Below the pieces are notes generated by a model. That model was not told the DNA's origin, did not search any database, and worked only from the letters and a program-made list of their open reading frames with translations. The position numbers and the translations under genes are program-made. This document shows, one piece after another, positions 44,930 to 57,263 of a stretch of DNA of 64,000 nt. This stretch comes from Laguncularia racemosa (lineage: Eukaryota; Streptophyta; Magnoliopsida; Myrtales; Combretaceae): contig JBBMOL010000023.1 of assembly GCA_037954665.1 (NCBI GenBank), positions 3,286,001 to 3,350,000 on the forward strand, read 5' to 3'. The first letter of the stretch is position 1. Every line of letters begins with the position of its first letter.

Positions 44930-45303
44930 AGCGTATATCTGGAAGCTCCCTCACGTGACTTCAATATAAATAATAAAAATAAAAAGCCATTCCTAAGCTA
45001 CTGTTCATCAATTCTAATACAATTTTCGGTCCTGGAAGTTTCTGACTTTGTCCATTTGTGTGTTCTTTTCAAATGGATAAGGCTTCCTTTCTTAATTGAC
45101 GTAGGCCAACTTGCTTCCGACTTTGGGCTCAGCTTTTGGACCCCCAATTGCATTGACTTGGAAAGTGGTATCATGACTTCCTTTTTACTTCCTTCAGGCG
45201 TGAATCTAGACTGGATAGAGAGTTCGGCTTTATTTCCAAAGGAAATTGCTAGCATGCGACGTGAAATGCATGGGATATATTGATCTTTTGAAACCTTTTT
45301 CAC
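44930..45303. other. GC-richer stretch with overlapping ORFs on both strands, unassigned
   Basis: Plus-strand G-box CACGTG (44953) is followed by TATAAATAATA about 15 bases later. Open frames of 134 residues (plus) and 101 residues (minus, from 45303) overlap here; neither matches a family I know. It could be a promoter or first-exon relic, or part of an unrecognised LTR. I would not call a gene. Confidence 0.25.
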
Positions 45304-46190
45304 GTGTGCTTTTTACTTATAATAAAATTGTATGTATACTGTCCAAAACTCTGCACATTTTTCCTATTATAAGTGTAAAATTTATTCATACAAAAACAAT
45401 ATAAAATCGGGATTAAAAAAATATGTAAATAACAGGCGCTATAAGATGTATTAAACTGCTCGTATGGATTTGAAGGAACTCATAAGTCATGATATTATTT
45501 CCTCAACTATTTTCTTGGCCAGCTGGAAATAAAATACCGAATATCATTTATGCAATTCAAATTCACTTATAGGTGAAACATGATATAATTTGTTGTGTTA
45601 ATTTGCACGTAGGAGTGCTTCATATGTAAATAGTATAAAGAATGGTATGGAAGCTTTCAATGAAAAGCACCTGATAATTTTTTACATTTGATTCTTTTTT
45701 TCCTTAATCTAATTAACTTAATTTGTTCTTTAATGGAAGTTTGTTTCTTGCTTAAAAGAAAAAAGCAATGCAAATATAATTTACCCATAACGTTTCTAAA
45801 CCGAAATTACTTCTTCTTTCTATTGTCAAGATTCCGCGAACTTCATAATCTATGTTTGCTTCTATTTTTGAAGGAAGATTACATTATTAGTAGTAAAATT
45901 GCAATCTCTTGAATCATTCAACTAATTATGACTAAGCAAAATCTACGTTACATGGCATACATGAAGTTTATATGTGCTCTATAACTTCTAGACTACAATG
46001 AACACACAAGTACATAAATTATTGATAAACTAATATTAGATTAGGGAAATAAAACTTTGTAGTCCAACTGCCAACAATAAGACCACAATAGGGTACAAAT
46101 CAAATATTAGTGAGTAGTTAGAAGATGTATTTGTCCATTCTGTAGTCTATTTTTGTCAACAACCAGAATGTGCTCGTTGGTAACTATATA
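45304..46190. other. AT-rich spacer
   Basis: No gene, repeat or RNA feature that I can support. Confidence 0.5.
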
Positions 46191-47485
46191 GAAGATCAAA
46201 AAATCAATAAAAAGTTTATAAATCTACTTAAAAAATTATAATTTTACTCTAATGTCCGTAAAAGTTTTTTAGTTCATAACATCATTGAAAAATTCATAAT
46301 TAAATTTAATTGAATGTTCATAATTTCACTTTAGAGTCCGTAAGAGTACTTTAGTTGGTAACATCATTCAAAAGCTTGTAAATCTACTTCGATATTTATA
46401 ATTTTAATTTAGTGTCATAAAAGTATTTCAGTTCGTAAATTTAAACCAATGTTTGTAAATTAGCTTTGTTGCTTGTAAAAACACATTAGTTTGTAAAGTT
46501 ACTTTAGAGTTCATATATGTGACATAGGAGAATGCGTGAAAAAATTCGTAAATCAATTGAAAGGTTCGTACATATGCAATTAAGTTTGTCAAATTTCTTA
46601 TATAGTATGTATTTGAATAATGCCACATAGGCTGATGTGATATTTTGTCATTTGTAAACATTCTTAACTTAACTGTAAGAATTACAAACTTCAATACCTG
46701 AGTTTGTAAAAGTCATGTAAGTTCATAACACTATTCATTAAGTTTTTCCTAAAATGTAACTATCTTCAATATCTGTAACTCCTCTTAATTGTTATAACTT
46801 TGCAAACTTCCATAAAATTGCTTTAAGTTCATCGTTTCACTCTAAAAAGCATATATGTACTTCAAGTCAATAGATCTGCTTAGACTGAGAAATAAAATAA
46901 AACATCAACATTCAAAAAAATTTCTTAAAAGTTCTTAAAATTACTAAAACATTCGTAAATTTGCTCAAGATTTTTATACTTAATTTTTCATAAAAACTCT
47001 TAAAAGTTTGCAATTTTATATTAATTTGTACAATGCCTTTAACTTTCATTACTCCTCTTATATTTCGTAAATTTATTATAAGGTTCCTATCTAAAATGCT
47101 ATAAGTTCATGAATTTACATAAAGTTTGTAAATTTACTTAATAGTTTATAATTTAAAATTGTAGTTAGACATAAAAGTTATAATTCACCTCAAGGCCTTA
47201 GATTTAGTTAAATTATGTAAAAGTAATTCTTTTTTTGTTTTTTCAAATCTCAACTTAAGTTATAAATATGCTTATGGTCCATAATTTCACTTATTTTATT
47301 ATAATTTCACTCTAACATTCGTAAAATCACTTAAAATTCATAATTGTCCGAAAGCTTATAGAAACAATTAATAAAAATGAATTCACTCAAATGTTTATCG
47401 TGTTGAGATTGTTACAAAATTTTAAAGAAAAGTTTGTAAAATTACTATATATTATTAAAATCATTAAAGTTCATAATTTTACTTA
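46190..47485. repeat. Field of degenerate short repeats (about 25-35 base units)
   Basis: Dozens of variants of TTCGTAA / TTTGTAA / TTCATAA alternate with variants of TTTCACTTTA / ATCACTTAAA at fairly regular spacing over about 1.3 kb. Examples occur near 46300, 46440, 46490, 47290 and 47320. No unit is exact, so this looks like an old minisatellite. Confidence 0.6.
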
Positions 47486-47486
47486 T

Positions 47487-47740
47487 GGTACATTTAATTT
47501 ATGGAATGGAATATGATTGAAATAGAATTACATTTTTTTAGGAATGAAATATAAAAATAATAGCTATTCATTATATTTCCTTTTAATATCATACACCACA
47601 ATAGAAATATTTTGGGAGAAATTAAAAAAATAGCTATTCACATGATCCTATAAAAAAATAGTAATTCTTTATTTTTGTGATAATAGCAATTTCGTGAAAT
47701 AATTATTTCACTCCACTTTTATAAAGTTAACCAAACATGC
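47487..47740. mobile_element. Possible MITE
   Basis: The left end has ACATTTAATTTATGGAATGG and the right end, reversed, reads GCATGTTTGGTTAAC with GGAGTGAAAT inside. This resembles the GGAAT-rich MITE at 29195. Ends are imperfect. Confidence 0.35.
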
Positions 47741-47954
47741 TATTAAAGTTTGTACAGATATTCAAAAATTTATAAAACCATATAGTATGTAAATTCACTC
47801 TATTTCATTGGATTATTTCTAGTGTGTAAAACTATTTAAAATGTTCCTAAAACAATTTCAATGTTAAAAATTAAAAAAAAAAATGTTGGAAGCTCCACGT
47901 GAGAGGAACTTTAAAAGCTCCAGGCCAATGTTTCTTTGTGCTGAAACAAGGGAT

Positions 47955-48839
47955 TCAGAAGTGGGAACAGTGAACAAAAAACAAAAACGCACCAGCCATT
48001 TGTATGATCTCCAGTTGTTTTGGTGAGTCAGGTTGCAAGATTTGTTTATATATTCCTGACAAACTCTCCATGATTAGTCTGGAAAATCCGTACACATTAG
48101 GAGAAGGTGGGAACCATCGATCTGCTCGTTTTTTCGTGGATCGCATGATGTAGTATACGATAATGTCTGTTGGTTCAAAGTTTCATCATATAGGACAATT
48201 AGCTCGGACAGTAATTGTTTCAAAACTGTATGGTTCTACTGATCGTCCTTCTTAAAGAAGCTAGTTTATCTGGGAGTGCTTTTCTGATCGAATTTGCAAA
48301 CCAATGCTTTTGATTTTTGTTTTCCTTTTTGGGTAATATATATCTTGATCGTTAAAGATTCATTATGATGCGCTGTTACAGGCGCGAATACGCTTGAAAT
48401 TTTAAAATGCATGTCTTTAATTTGTTGTCAATAATTTTATTGTACGATTACATTCGTTACAAAGTAGAGTATAAATTATTTTCAGTTGACATTCTAGGAG
48501 AAGGGATTTTCATATCAACTTCGTAGGAGATTATTCTCTTGCCGTGCTAACGTTAAAATTATCTTTGCTCTTATTCTACTCAAAGATTATGCCTAGATTA
48601 GAATTGTGATGGTGATTGTATGCGAGAAACTTGTCAGCATGGACACAAGTGAAAGTGGAAAACTGAATGTACGGTGCATCAAGATCCCAAGGCTTGGTGT
48701 CCTTTTCATCTGGATGTTTGCCGGTGTTTTTCTTCATCTGCCAAGAATGTTTCAAAGAACATAAAATTAGGTGCACATGAGGTGCTTTCCAAGTGTCAGT
48801 ACAGCAAAGAAAATGCTTAAATATCCTTAAAGAATGCAT
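47955..48839 (-). other. Two exon-like ORFs, unassigned
   Basis: Minus-strand 48146-47958 encodes 63 residues starting MRSTKKRADRWFPPSPNVYG. Minus-strand 48839-48579 includes, after a good acceptor (TTCTTGGCAG), MKKNTGKHPDEKDTKPWDLD and a stop at 48578. Both are less AT-rich than their surroundings. I recognise neither, and I cannot join them into a gene. They may be relics of one. Confidence 0.2.
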
Positions 48840-49344
48840 TATCAGGATGTAGTGGCTTGTATTATCTGAATCTCATTATAGTGTTAGGGCATGAGACAGT
48901 GTGGGCCAATGGATTGTACTATACATAATTACATTGGTTACTGGCTGATCATAGTTGAATTAGGCTCATGTAAAGTGTCATATTGTGAACTCATTCATTG
49001 CATCTTTGAAGATGTGAGGTTTAATCAAATCAGACCTTCTGTTTTACCGGCTCTAATAATTGATCATTGTGTTCACGAAGATTGGATTTTAGGGAAACAT
49101 GAAGTTATCTTGTCAAGTAGTGAAGTAGAAAAGCAGAAGCTGTTTCATGCATCCTTGGTAAGGATATGCTTGGTAGGGCTGCGACATAATATTGGTAGAG
49201 GACAAGTAAATCTTTACCATATGAAACACCATAGTGGGCACTTTCGAGTTTCGAGTACGCCAATGGTTGGCTTTCCTGGTCGTCCATTTGGAGCCATGGA
49301 TCTTATGCGAAGTGATTGAACGCATTATTTATCTAACTACTAAA

Positions 49345-50165
49345 TATTTCGGTAAATTGCACACTCTACTCCTAAAAACATTCATAATTTCATGCGTATC
49401 TTAAACTTTTAAAATTATGTTCTTTGCCCTTAAACAAGCATGGCTCTACTTCCTTTGCAAATGTGGATGTCGTTCTAAAAAAGCGCTAATGTGGCACTGC
49501 TACGTAAGATTAAAAAAACAATCAAAACATTAACAGCAAATAAAAGAATAAAAGGAAGTAAAAGTTAACTCCTAAAAAATTACTTGGTTTAGAGCCAATA
49601 ATGGAATGGAAATACGTGAAATCAGCTCATCTTCACTACATGGGGTCAATAGTGGCAATTTTTAATAAATATTTCAAAGTCTCAAACGTAAGTGTTATCT
49701 TTAATCTTCTTGTACATCTTTGCTTGATTCTTGGGCCTATATGAACATACTGAGTGTGTTAGAAGCTTAAGCCATTTAACTATCTTCAAACTATGACCTA
49801 GTGAAGATAGCAGAGGTGGTGGCATAAAGTGAAGCAGACTTATGATGAAGAAGTGGTGGAGCCAAAAGGCACCGGTTACCTGGGTACGGAGGTTGGTTTC
49901 TGGTATTGTGAGTTTACCTTTCTTTTCTTTTTCTTTTTTAATTTCTCTTAGTTTCTTTTATTCTTTTATTTATATTTATATTTATCTTATGTGGCACTGC
50001 CACATCAACAAATATGGCAGAACAACATCCACATTTGCACAAAAAAAAAGAAAAAAAGTGAAGTGAGCTCCATGCTTGTTTTAGGAAAAAGTGTTTAATT
50101 TTGAAAATCTAGGATATTTATGTAATTATAAAAGTTTTCATGAATGGTCTTTGCCATAATATTTT
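49345..50165. mobile_element. Long-TIR non-autonomous DNA transposon (Mutator-like type)
   Basis: 49345-49520 and 49985-50165 are inverted copies of each other. Both carry (in TIR sense) AAACAAGCATGG, GCAAATGTGGATGT and ATGTGGCA followed by TGCCAC or TGCTAC. TIRs of about 170 bases flank a non-coding interior. No transposase is present. The exact ends and target duplication are uncertain. Confidence 0.65.
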
Positions 50166-50219
50166 AGATGAAAATATATGTTGCAAGTCATTGGTTTTTC
50201 TGTCAAAAATTAATTAAAT

Positions 50220-52000
50220 CCTCTATATTACATGTTATGCCTCAAACACACAAGGCGCGTCGGTCAACCACATATCCTTGTCATTTAGTAAGCACATGCA
50301 AAGCTCGGGAATCTATACTTCATCTCCTTTAACTGTTTTTTTTTTTTTCTCAATTACTTCACACATTTTAAAACAAGTGCTATGACCAGTAAACTACGAA
50401 GCCTAGTTAACAAAAAATCTACCTACACACGCATACACACTCAATGCTATAATGCATGTGATCATAAAAAATTAAGTGAATGTAATAAAACAACCAATCG
50501 TAAAAGCACATGCTTGGTTATTAGTTACTTATAGCTGTGGATATCATAGACACACAAACCTTAGCATTTTAGGCCAAAGTAAGAATTTGAGAGTCCATAA
50601 ATGTGAAATAGATAAAAATCATTCCATACTAGATTTACTGCCTATCTCTTGTCCATTACCTCTCTACAATTGCATCCCATCCCATAATTATGAATGCCCA
50701 TAATTTCAATCAAGATTTCTCGATCCTTACTAGGTATAGTTTTACCATGTCGATGGCTCATTCATTCTACCGTTGAGGTGGTATCTTCCCCTAACTAAAA
50801 GCCACACATTCCAAGAGTTTAGGCTACAGTAGGTCAATAAATCCCAATTCATAACCTACTTATCTAGACTAGTTGCTGGCCTCAATGCCAAGCACAAACA
50901 ACAAAACAGTTTATTATTTTGTTTCTCTAATCAGACATAAACAAGCAAACCATGTATAGTGGAATCATCAATTACTTATATTTGATTGCCAATGATAATC
51001 TATTGGGATTTTTTCTAACAACACCTATAAGTTCATAAGTTACAAAAACATTTAATTAATTTTAAAAAATTATTGAATTAATTTTAACTCGTCTCTAGGT
51101 AATTTTAATGCTTAAGACGGCTTAAGTCCAGTTTAAAGTCAAAAATAGAGAGATTAAATAAAACGAGGATCTATCGAATGGAAATGGGGTGGTGGTCGAA
51201 GGGGATCAAGGTAATTCCATGAAGGTTGAAGCTAAAGGGCCACTAGAACAGACGTCAGGGGTAAGGGAATGGGAGGATTTTATTTAAGGTCCTAAAGGGT
51301 TTTTTTTTTAGGACTTTAAATAATGTAAATTTTAATTAGTTTGCGTTGTAAAATCTAGGGTTTTTAGACCCTAAAATATGTGTTCCTAATTTTGAGTCTT
51401 TTTTATTGAATGTTCCGTACTCATTAAATTAAAGTTTACACTTGCCATTCATTATATTGAATTTAGAGTTTTTCTACTTGGTTTTGATTCGAGTTTCTAA
51501 TTAATTGGTTCCTATCCCCTTTTTTGTTAAGATTTCACAACTAACATTTAGAATAAGGGTTGTTTAATTAAGAAATCATTCCTTGTGATAGAATTTTACT
51601 AGGAGATTTGATGACAATTTAGCTTACAGTTTAAGGTTAGGGCTTAATTTGATTTCTATAAAGTCCATAATTCATGGTGGCCTAGTTTTGATTTAAGATT
51701 TGGATGGTCTTAAGTTTTAAATATGAAAATCAAAATTATGATTGAGAAGAGTAGAATTTTGTATTCTAACATATAATTTGTTATGACCTCAAGATGGTCT
51801 CTCCTTTATTGTAAGTGATCTCTTACTGAAGCGATTTATGAGAGAGAACCAAAGCCTTATTTATAATGTTTGTTATGGTTTTATGGTTTCTACCCATCTT
51901 ACAATTAAATTCAAAACTCATTCAAAGTTTAATTTAACTTTAACTTCTCATTTTATCATATGTTAATTCTTACTTCTTATTATAGGCTACTTTCTATAAT
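50220..52000 (+). repeat. Long diverged repeat, copy 1
   Basis: Shares order of short matches with 53460-55200. Examples are CTTGTCATTTAGTAA / CTTATCGCTTAGTAA near the start, CTAGGGTTTTTAG-type sequence in the middle, and a GAGAGAACC...TTATTTATA block at the end. Identity is low (perhaps 60-65%). It may be two solo LTRs of one old family, or the LTRs of a decayed element whose interior is 52000-53460. Confidence 0.4.
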
Positions 52001-53460
52001 TCGAAAGTTTACATGTGTACATAAATATTTACTAGCATTTATTTATTTGTTTATTTATTCATTTTTGTAATAAGTCCAGTTTTATTATAATTAAATCATT
52101 TAAATATCTTAAATTCATATTAAAATTCAATCAATTCTTTGATCTTTTATATAAACCATTTAAGTCATGTTGCACCAGCTAAGTGCTCTTATAGTATATT
52201 TCAATCAACTGGACTCTCCTTTGAATTCCTATGTATTTCTACTTGACTAAATGAAAGCAAAATTATGAACCACTTTTCACTAAGCTTTCCTTGGTAGTTC
52301 ATATAATAGTTTCATAAATTAGAACTTAGTCTAGATCTTCACTATACACACGATATCAGCCTTATGCTAGCAGAACACACGCAGACAAAAAAAAAAAGAA
52401 AAAGAAAAAGAAAAAGAAAACGGCCTGAAATTATCGAGCTTCATAGCCTTTTTGAATTAATCGTACTCGCAATATTAGCCTTTTGACTCCACGTAGACAC
52501 TGCTAAAGTAAGGTGCTAGCAAGGCTATAATTGTACTAAATGTAGCCCGTGAAGAGGTTTCAATTAATTTGCCCATGTCAGGGCAAAATGGCATGTAGTG
52601 TATTATTATCTTTGAGAATAATAAGCTAGCTCACCCATCCTTCGAACAGTTGAACATGGGAAAGGCGAAATGGCATATCTTACCTTGAAGTGATACGCGA
52701 ATTAAAGCGTTGTAGGAATGAAAAAATAAAAATATAATATGTAGAATGTAACTTTTGGTTAAAAAAAAAAAAAAGTGAGACTCAAAATAGTGATAAAGTA
52801 TTAACTTTGTTTTTTAAATCTTATCTATTACTAAATATTATGCATGGTATATTACTTCTAATAAAATCTTGTTTCATTTAACAAAGCTTCTTTTCACTTG
52901 GATAAACTTTAAATGGAGAAAAAAAAAAAGGTTAAGTAGAAATAAGATATTGGAATTATACATTGTGTAAATCATAGGTAAGAATTTTCATACTCTTACA
53001 ATTCGGTGTCTGTTCGAGATCTCAAAGAGCTAGTCTCAGGGTCAATATATAGAGCTAAAAATCAAGAAGCACATAAGGGCGGTGGTGATGTTTTCGTGAC
53101 CTGTTGCTTGACCATAGACATGACATGAACTATTTAGAGGTACAATTTAGGACTTTCATATAGTGGTAAGGCCACTATCTGATTTTTTTTTTTTCCTTGT
53201 ACTGCTTATATCGTTTGGTGGAGCGACACAGAATTGACGATCCAACTCTTTTCAGAAGATGCCTCATGTAGGTCACTAACTAATTGGCTTCGTTCAATGA
53301 ATAAGAACATCATATTCTCTTCTAATAATCATGATTACTAGGACATATTAGTAGACAAGTGGGTATCTGAATTTCTTTTCTAGCTAAACGACACCTAGGA
53401 CATCACTCGTTATTCATCTATAAACGGTAAAGCATAATATATAATGGAGTTAAGGAATTG
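52000..53460. other. Spacer between the two diverged repeat copies
   Basis: AT-rich, with a (GAAAAA)n purine run at 52387-52421. No coding remnant of a retroelement was recognised. Confidence 0.5.
52387..52421. repeat. (GAAAAA)n simple repeat
   Basis: An A run followed by four or five GAAAAA units. Confidence 0.9.
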
Positions 53461-55200
53461 TCCTGCCCAAACCCGATAGCGTTTTATATTGTTCATCATA
53501 TAGCCTTATCGCTTAGTAAAGATATATAAGGTTCGGAAATCCTATGTAATTTCCAATCTTCTTCTTCATGAGCTTTTAATTATTAGATTGCAAATCCCTA
53601 AAAATATAAGTGAGTTAAGATGCTTAACACATGATTACTCTACTACATACACACTTATGATAAATTGCATGCAGTTTAAATGTTATTAAATGCATAACCA
53701 TAATCAGTCAACATATATAGTATTCGTTATTAAGTTATTTAGGTGGGGCGTAAGCCCAAGTAATCCCAGCATCATGGGAAAAATATGGAAGCACTTGGAT
53801 CTAATGATCCCAAAATCTGTATGCGTAGGATTTAGTGATATTCAAAATCATAACATCATATCTAATAATATCTAAATGTTGTAATAAAATCGTTTCATTT
53901 TATATTAACCACCTTACTCTACTACCAATAATCCAGTCTACTATTTCTATCCACGATAGTATCATTATTGCGCCCCATTATCAATTTCTCTTCAAATGTC
54001 GTGACCCATATTAGTCTTGATTTTGGCAATACCAATGACCTATTCTGTACAAAGGTAGCAAAATTAATTAAACCATCAAGCAATTCATCCAAAATGCCAA
54101 CCATCATTATGCAACGAACACTCGGTCCATAATCCACTTATTCAAAATGGTTACTAGCCTTGATACAAGTACAATTAATGTTCAATCAATTATTAGAAGT
54201 CAGTTATACTTCCTAACGTAGGCAACTAAGTAAACAAAGTAGAATAACCACTCACGTAAACATCAATTCTTAATTAATGGCTTGAAGTTGAGTGTCCTCA
54301 CGAATCCTATAAATTCGTAAATGCAAAATATGTTATAATTATACATGGAAGAAATGGTTGACCTGTTTGATCCTGATTTGTCTCGTTTTTCCAATACCGA
54401 TACATGGTACCACCTAGGATAAGGTCTACAAATTCGGTTTAGGGTATTAACGGCTCTTTTTTATTAAATTTAGGGCTTAGAAAACTTAATGAGTCATTAA
54501 TTGATTCCTTCTTTACAAAAATCTTTATTTTAACTACTAAGCTAAGGTTTCTAGGTTGACTAAAACGATGGTTTGGCTTTTTGTTGGATTTACGGTCAAG
54601 GATTTCCTAGCATTTGGTTTAACTTACTAATCTATTCCGATTGTTTCGATTAAGACGTAAATCCAATGTTTTACGGCTCCTAGGTTTTTGGATTTGTTTC
54701 AGATTGTCTCAACTAGAACACGGATTCACTGTTTTAAGGCTTCTTGATTTTAATCCGTTTCAAGTTTGAGATTTGATTCCTTTGAGTTTGGTCAACAATT
54801 TAATTTCTCATTACATTTTTAGCGTTTAATTTGGAAATGACTATTGTGCTGACATCTTTATTACAATTTTATGACATAAATTACGTGGCTCGCTTCTACC
54901 ATGTGCTTTGATATTGGAAATATTCTTTACTGAAAAAACTAAATGTGACCAAGAAGTGATTTCGGCCTTACTATTCCGAAATTATTTCAGTTTATCAATC
55001 ACTCCTCTATTTAATTATCTTTATTGGATCTAAAACTGCCAAATATGGACTTTCTTTCCTTCTATTAAGCAAGTAATTCTCTTATTAGAAAGATTGTGAG
55101 AGGGATCCTAAGATTATATTTATAGCACATTTGATTGATTTTATGAGGGTGGACTAGAATAGTTATTTCTTTTCTGTAAATTCATTCATGTATTTAGTTA
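53460..55200 (+). repeat. Long diverged repeat, copy 2
   Basis: Partner of 50220-52000 in the same orientation. No ORF or family-diagnostic sequence inside. Confidence 0.4.
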
Positions 55201-57086
55201 ACGGGATAATTATGGATGCAAAATGAGAAATTATAATTCCTTGATAGAATCAAAGAATAGTTATTTTCTAATTAAAAAAATAAAAATAGATAAAATTGTT
55301 CCCTAAGGCCCATATAATTCCTCCCCCTACCAAAAAAAAAAAACAAAGAATGAACAGAAAGTGGGAGAAAAAATTGTATTTACAAATTTGCCCTCTCTTT
55401 TTTCTTTTTCTTTTTTTTTTTTACATGCCTTCTATTACTTTCTATGGATATATTGATATATTTGCAATATAACTTAAGATTCCTTCTATTTTCCTTTTGT
55501 ATGTTATCCAAACATATGAAAGAAATTAAATACTACAAAATTTTCTTCATTTTATATTCTTTCTTCTTAATTCCTTTCCTCATGCTAAACAAGGCTTAAA
55601 GGAATTATACATAGTGGTTATTACTTTTTTATTCTATTCCTTAAGAATTGTGGTTCCTTTTCTATTTTATTCCTTTCTACAAATCACACATACCATTAAA
55701 ATTTTGAGGCTATTTCATATATACCCTCTTATAAATCCATCGTCTTCAAAGAATCAAGGGGTTCCATAATTGCTTCTTTCATACATAATTATACATAAGA
55801 TATTTTAGCGTTTTTAATTGAAATCGTTATAGTTTACATTAGGATGGATACCAAGGAAAGTCATAGCTTGCAACTACAACCAGATATGACTATGGTAAAT
55901 TGCACAAAGATTTATAAAGAGCGAGAGTCAAATAAAATATAGAGTAATACCATTCTAGGAAAATAGCTGATATACGTGACATAATTTCTCTTTTCAAAAA
56001 GTGCAATCAAATGTTGGCAAGTGCATCGAGATGCATATGCAGCAATAAAATGAACGAGTGAGAGATATTATCTATATAAATTGCGATAATACTACTGGCT
56101 ATGTTGATTATACTTTTAGCTAGGCAATCGAATTGGAGTTTTAATAAACTTGTTTAAACTAAAACTAAGAAAACTAATTACTCAAATAACAAAAATCCAC
56201 AAGGTAAGAGATAAGTGAACTAAACATGTAGGTCATTCACAAGGCTGTCCTCAAGACGATTTTCATATGCATCTAATATATATTAAGATTTTTTTCCTTG
56301 CCAAAAGTATATATTAAAATTCATTGATTGAATTTTCACTAGATTCACGAGGAAGCAATTCACTTTCAAATTGTGAAAGTCCTATCTACGACATTATTTT
56401 CCCTTTTAAGTCACCTAATTTATATTTATCAGCTAATAAGATGATCTCTTTCACAAATCTTATTACCTTAATTTATCTTAATTACCTACAATATCTATGC
56501 CAGGTTATCCAAAATTAATTGCATTAAGTACATGAATACTAGATTTAGTCTAATGAGCATCTGTCCATATAACATTTATCCCAATTTTGATGCAAACCAT
56601 CCATTGGCTTTCAAGTTTTTCAGATTTTAATTTAGAAATAAGTTATTGGCCACATAACAAATTCATAAACCATGAAAATTGGATAATCAAAACATTCAAG
56701 AGATTAAAATAAAACATACAAAAGATTAATCCATAATGAAATTAGTCCATCTAATCATGTCTAATCGCATGAAAATCGTTCAAACCATCCTAAGTATAAG
56801 AACAATATACAAGAAACTAGAGAAAAATAACTAAATAAGTTTCTAAAAGCAATTCCATCTTCTAATCTGTATTTCTCGAGCAATCTTGGAGTTTCTTGAT
56901 CCCTGTGTGGCCCTAACATCAAGTTATTGCGGCAAGGAAAAACGAAAGAATGAAAACAAAAGAAAGAAAGGAAGTTAAAGCCTGCAAACTGGCAGTGTCT
57001 ATGTTTGTTGCTGTATCGATATGTAGTCCTCTACAATCTGTTGCTTTCCTTGTTTTTATTTAAAATCTGTTCTAGTTGCTTCTTCC
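55200..57086. other. AT-rich spacer
   Basis: No gene recognised. 55480-55700 contains GGAAT/ATTCC-rich, MITE-like sequence without clear ends. Confidence 0.45.
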
Positions 57087-57263
57087 ATGGCCAACTTGGA
57101 CGAAAACGAAATTGACGTAAGTTTGATGGGATATCGTATTGACTTCCACTTTCAGGGCCTAGACGGAAACTTCAAATGCATGGACTGTGAAATAGGCTGG
57201 AATGTGGCTTCGTTTACCGAAGATTGCTCTTCATTTGCTTTGTTCTTTGCGATGGACGCTTGA
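57087..57263 (+). CDS. Small ORF of 58 residues, unassigned
   Basis: ATG 57087 to TGA 57263, in an island less AT-rich than its surroundings. It begins MANLDENEIDVSLMGYRIDF and contains KCMDCEIGW (a C-x2-C). The ATG context (TTCCATGGCC) is good for a plant start. A strong donor-like GAC/GTAAGT lies ten codons in, so this could instead be a first exon whose rest is missing. I do not recognise a family, and it may be a chance ORF. Confidence 0.2.
   Translation: MANLDENEIDVSLMGYRIDFHFQGLDGNFKCMDCEIGWNVASFTEDCSSFALFFAMDA

Noticed and set aside
48891..49319. 142-residue plus-strand ORF
   Set aside because: No recognisable domain, and other open frames overlap it on the opposite strand. It appears to be a chance ORF.
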